9,985 nucleotides of DNA from Streptococcus lactarius (GTDB lineage Bacteria; Bacillota; Bacilli; Lactobacillales; Streptococcaceae). Below, in pieces: positions 8,236-9,985 of the stretch. The notes beneath the pieces are model-generated. The model did not search any database and was not told where the DNA came from. It saw nothing but the letters and a program-made list of their open reading frames with translations. The stretch spans positions 52,301 through 62,285 of the forward strand of contig NZ_MRXX01000007.1 of the NCBI RefSeq assembly GCF_016642265.1. Reading direction: 5' to 3'. The translations under genes and the position numbers were made by a program. Each line of letters begins with the position of its first letter. Positions within the stretch are counted from its first letter, which is position 1.

Positions 8236-8315
8236 CTCTGTCCTTTTACCTGAGAGTTTGAGTAGATGTTCCATCTACCTTGCCCCTTCGGTGCCATGAC
8301 TGGTCTCTCCAGAGT
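8236..8315 (-). promoter_or_regulatory. Glycine riboswitch aptamer
   Basis: The minus strand carries the conserved core of the glycine (gcvT-type) riboswitch. In order these are CTCTGGAGAG (8314-8305), GCACCGAAGGGGCAAG (8294-8279), a variable hairpin GTAGATG/CATCTAC (8278-8262) with loop GAA, AACTCTCAGGTAAAAGGA (8259-8242) and the closing CAGAG (8240-8236), which pairs with CTCTG (8314-8310) as P1. Only one full aptamer is present. The 5' side (8371-8316) lacks the conserved core, but ATTCA (8370-8366) can pair with TGAAT (8327-8323), which would fit the 'ghost aptamer' helix reported for singlet glycine riboswitches. The downstream expression platform is the terminator at 8170-8202. Confidence 0.95.
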
Positions 8316-8377
8316 TCCGTCCATTCACAGTTATAGATATTCCTGCAAACTTCATTCGGTCGTATTGAATTGTCCTT

Positions 8378-8406
8378 ATTTTATGCTTTTTTCATGAAAA
8401 TGTCAA
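8378..8406 (-). promoter_or_regulatory. Sigma-A promoter of the AGCS gene
   Basis: TTGACA (8406-8401), a perfect -35, then exactly 17 bases and TAAAAT (8383-8378). Transcription should begin near 8371, so the whole riboswitch lies in a leader of about 240 bases. The spacer is filled by one TTTTCATGAAAA palindrome, and the next palindrome abuts the upstream side of the -35. Confidence 0.9.
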
Positions 8407-8442
8407 CTATTTTCCGAAAATAAATGGCTTTTTTCATGAAAA
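8385..8442 (-). promoter_or_regulatory. Three phased TTTTC/GAAAA palindromes over the AGCS promoter
   Basis: TTTTCATGAAAA occurs at 8389-8400 and again at 8431-8442, each within the identical 16-mer GCTTTTTTCATGAAAA (8385-8400 and 8427-8442), 42 bp apart. Midway between lies TATTTTCCGAAAATA (8408-8422), which matches the CodY consensus at 12 of 15 positions. Centres are at 8394.5, 8415 and 8436.5, about 21 bp or two helical turns apart. The first fills the -10/-35 spacer and the second touches the -35, so a bound protein should repress. The regulator is not known. CodY is the first candidate for the middle site. Confidence 0.6.
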
Positions 8443-8453
8443 AGATTCGTTTT

Positions 8454-9872
8454 TTAATCACTCAAGGAGAAGTGATTGGTCATAAGGTTGCTGGCATCTA
8501 GTAAAACCTTGTCCAAGAGTTGATCTGTCGCTTCCTGGATTTGATCACTCATAGCTTGGTTTTCCGCTTCAAAATCAACGCTTTCACCTGCTGCAAGGGC
8601 ACGATCGACTTTATTGATGCGTACATGTCCCCAAGCCATTGTCGATTCTTGGTAGTCATCTAGATCCCCAACATGATGAGCATAGTGAGGGTCAGCTAGT
8701 CCTGCAATCAACCGGTTAGCCCAGTAGAAGGAATCCGTTGTCACTTTAGCCGTAGTATTGGCAAAGTAGTCTGGCGTCGTATCCACTTGGGTAAAGAAAG
8801 GAACAGCTGTGTTGTATGGCATGGAGCCGTATGAAATCCATTGGATGCCTGTCGTTTCTTGTGGTTTATTGGGGCGCAATTGCAGAATCGCTGTCTGGCT
8901 GGTCCGGTTGATCCCGATCGTTCGGAAAGTCCGCTGACTCACCTGGTCTCCTTCCGGTCCATAAGGATCGTAGAGGGTATCTTGGTAGTGATTACTCAAG
9001 ACATATTTGACATCTTCAATCGTCACCTTGCGATAGGGCTTTTGACACCAAGGAATCTCAAAGCTCCGTGGATCCTGCTCAATTTCAGGATTAAGGAAAT
9101 GCTGGATGGCCCAAGCCCGCGGTGTATTGTAGTGACGGTCCTTGTCTTTTTGGCTACCAAAGGCATAGCGTGGATTAAAACCTTTTCCTTCTTGATCCAG
9201 AATCAAATGGTGCTCTGAGACAAAATGTTCAAGATCTGAGTCACAAAGAAATTGGTCTGGATTTCCAAATTCAAAATAATCACTTCCCAGTTGGTTTGGG
9301 TTGGTCACATAGGCATCATCTGGGACACGGCGCGCCATCCAGTGGTGACCTCCGATGGTTTCCAACCACCAGATTTCATTCACATCTGAAATCGCAATCC
9401 CGTTAGATTCATAAGTTCCATACTCTTCCAAGAGCTTTCCAAGACGCAAAACCCCTTCGCGGGCGGTCTTGACATAAGGCAAGACCAAGGTCAGCATGTC
9501 TTCTTCACCGATCCCACTCGCTACAAGAGGATCTGCCCCTAACACACGGCTATTGGTCGTAATGGTCTCGGTCTCACTCATGGCTACATTATAGACATTG
9601 ATCCCAGCTTCTCCCCAGATCCCGTCTTTGGGAATAGCATCTGGAACAGCTGTATAGCGAACCGGATTGTCTGGTAAGTCAATTTCAAAAGTGGATAAAA
9701 CCGATTTGTAATGGCGGGGTTGATCTTCTGGTTTCACCACAATATATTTCTTGGGCGTAAAGACACCATTTTGAGAATCCTCTGTCCGCGCTACAATGGT
9801 TGAACCATCATAGCTCGCATGTTTTCCGACTAAAATTGTTGTACATGAATCTGCACTTTCACGTTTCCGCAT
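8454..9872 (-). CDS. pepD: Dipeptidase, peptidase family C69 (PepD/PepDA type)
   Basis: A cytosolic N-terminal-nucleophile hydrolase that cuts a broad range of dipeptides, the last step in using imported peptides as an amino-acid source. The 472-residue length agrees with Lactobacillus PepDA. The N terminus reads [17 protein letters not shown]: Cys10, at the start of the conserved CTTI(L/I)VGK segment, is the expected nucleophile, so nine residues must be removed to expose it. Other family features are [12 protein letters not shown] (21-32), [18 protein letters not shown] (84-101), ESNGIAISD (155-163) and [11 protein letters not shown] (188-198). There is no signal peptide, which fits a cytosolic enzyme. 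GGAGG (9879-9883) lies 6 bases before the ATG. No clear terminator separates it from the AGCS promoter region. Confidence 0.93.
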   Translation of the reverse strand: MRKRESADSCTTILVGKHASYDGSTIVARTEDSQNGVFTPKKYIVVKPEDQPRHYKSVLSTFEIDLPDNPVRYTAVPDAIPKDGIWGEAGINVYNVAMSETETITTNSRVLGADPLVASGIGEEDMLTLVLPYVKTAREGVLRLGKLLEEYGTYESNGIAISDVNEIWWLETIGGHHWMARRVPDDAYVTNPNQLGSDYFEFGNPDQFLCDSDLEHFVSEHHLILDQEGKGFNPRYAFGSQKDKDRHYNTPRAWAIQHFLNPEIEQDPRSFEIPWCQKPYRKVTIEDVKYVLSNHYQDTLYDPYGPEGDQVSQRTFRTIGINRTSQTAILQLRPNKPQETTGIQWISYGSMPYNTAVPFFTQVDTTPDYFANTTAKVTTDSFYWANRLIAGLADPHYAHHVGDLDDYQESTMAWGHVRINKVDRALAAGESVDFEAENQAMSDQIQEATDQLLDKVLLDASNLMTNHFSLSD

Positions 9873-9902
9873 ACCTATCCTCCAAAATTATTCATCGCCT
9901 CT

Positions 9903-9911
9903 ATTATAGCA
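9903..9911 (-). promoter_or_regulatory. Extended -10 promoter of pepD
   Basis: TGCTATAAT on the minus strand: a perfect TATAAT (9908-9903) with the TGn extension and no good -35 at 16-18 bases. The leader would be about 25 bases. Upstream, at 9928-9942, lies a half-match to the CodY box (10/15), too weak to call. Confidence 0.65.
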
Positions 9912-9945
9912 CTTTTAAAAAACAGGACCTACTGAAAATCAGATT

Positions 9946-9985
9946 GAGAGTGGGACAGAAATCGGTCATTCGTTAGAATTCGATT
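9946..9985. repeat. Partial GGGACA terminator-like repeat at the right edge
   Basis: GAGAGTGGGACAGAAATCGG (9946-9965) resembles the shared hairpin at 4491-4552: GAGTGGGACAGAAA matches 12 of 14 bases of GAGTGTGACAGAAC there on the minus strand. Inside it ATTCG (9968-9972) and AATTCGATT (9977-9985) begin an imperfect inverted repeat. The expected second arm lies beyond the edge. It is probably a terminator of a gene outside the window. Confidence 0.4.

Noticed and set aside
8316..8371. A second complete glycine aptamer (tandem riboswitch)
   Set aside because: The conserved core around ACCGAAGG and AACTCTCAGGTAAAAGGA occurs only once.
8427..8445. The palindrome after pepD as its terminator
   Set aside because: The stem is almost wholly A/T with no GC-rich core or proper T tail, and the same 16-mer recurs inside the AGCS promoter, which fits an operator better.
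9928..9942. Possible CodY box upstream of pepD
   Set aside because: About 10/15 with one degenerate half; AT-rich promoters give such matches by chance.

Overview
The window looks like chromosomal DNA of a Streptococcus, probably of the mitis/sanguinis/gordonii/parasanguinis kind. This is inferred from the AT-leaning low-GC Firmicute composition, near-consensus sigma-A promoters (several with an extended TGn -10), AGGAGG-type ribosome binding sites, a cytosolic MsrA-MsrB fusion, a class 1A dihydroorotate dehydrogenase, a CodY box, and the streptococcal style of short intergenic repeats containing GGGACA. The species cannot be fixed from the sequence alone. I see no insertion sequence, phage gene, CRISPR array, tRNA or rRNA.

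Layout, left to right: a repeat-rich 248-base edge holding a symmetrical three-hairpin element and a doubtful open frame; msrAB (-), methionine sulfoxide repair; pyrD (-), pyrimidine synthesis; a divergent promoter region of about 300 bases with a perfect CodY box; gdhA (+), glutamate dehydrogenase, with a strong terminator; a small unrecognised gene of 105 residues (+); mscS (-), a mechanosensitive channel, converging on the small gene through one shared hairpin; sstT (+), a serine/threonine:sodium symporter; an alanine/glycine:cation symporter gene (-), converging on sstT through a second shared hairpin and led by a glycine riboswitch with its own terminator; pepD (-), a C69 dipeptidase; and half of a terminator-like repeat at the right edge.

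Most of the genes are ordinary housekeeping genes with one transcription unit each. Four concern amino-nitrogen supply: gdhA makes glutamate from ammonium, pepD releases amino acids from dipeptides, and sstT and the AGCS carrier import serine/threonine and alanine/glycine. Control signals fit that theme. gdhA has a 15/15 CodY operator just upstream of its -35. The AGCS promoter carries three TTTTC/GAAAA palindromes spaced about 21 bp apart (one of them 12/15 to the CodY box), followed by a glycine riboswitch. The pairing partners visible in that leader suggest glycine switches the transporter off.

I do not see a wholly new defence or mobile system. The parts most worth a second look are the helically phased palindromes at the AGCS promoter, the riboswitch wiring, and the three-hairpin repeat at the left edge.
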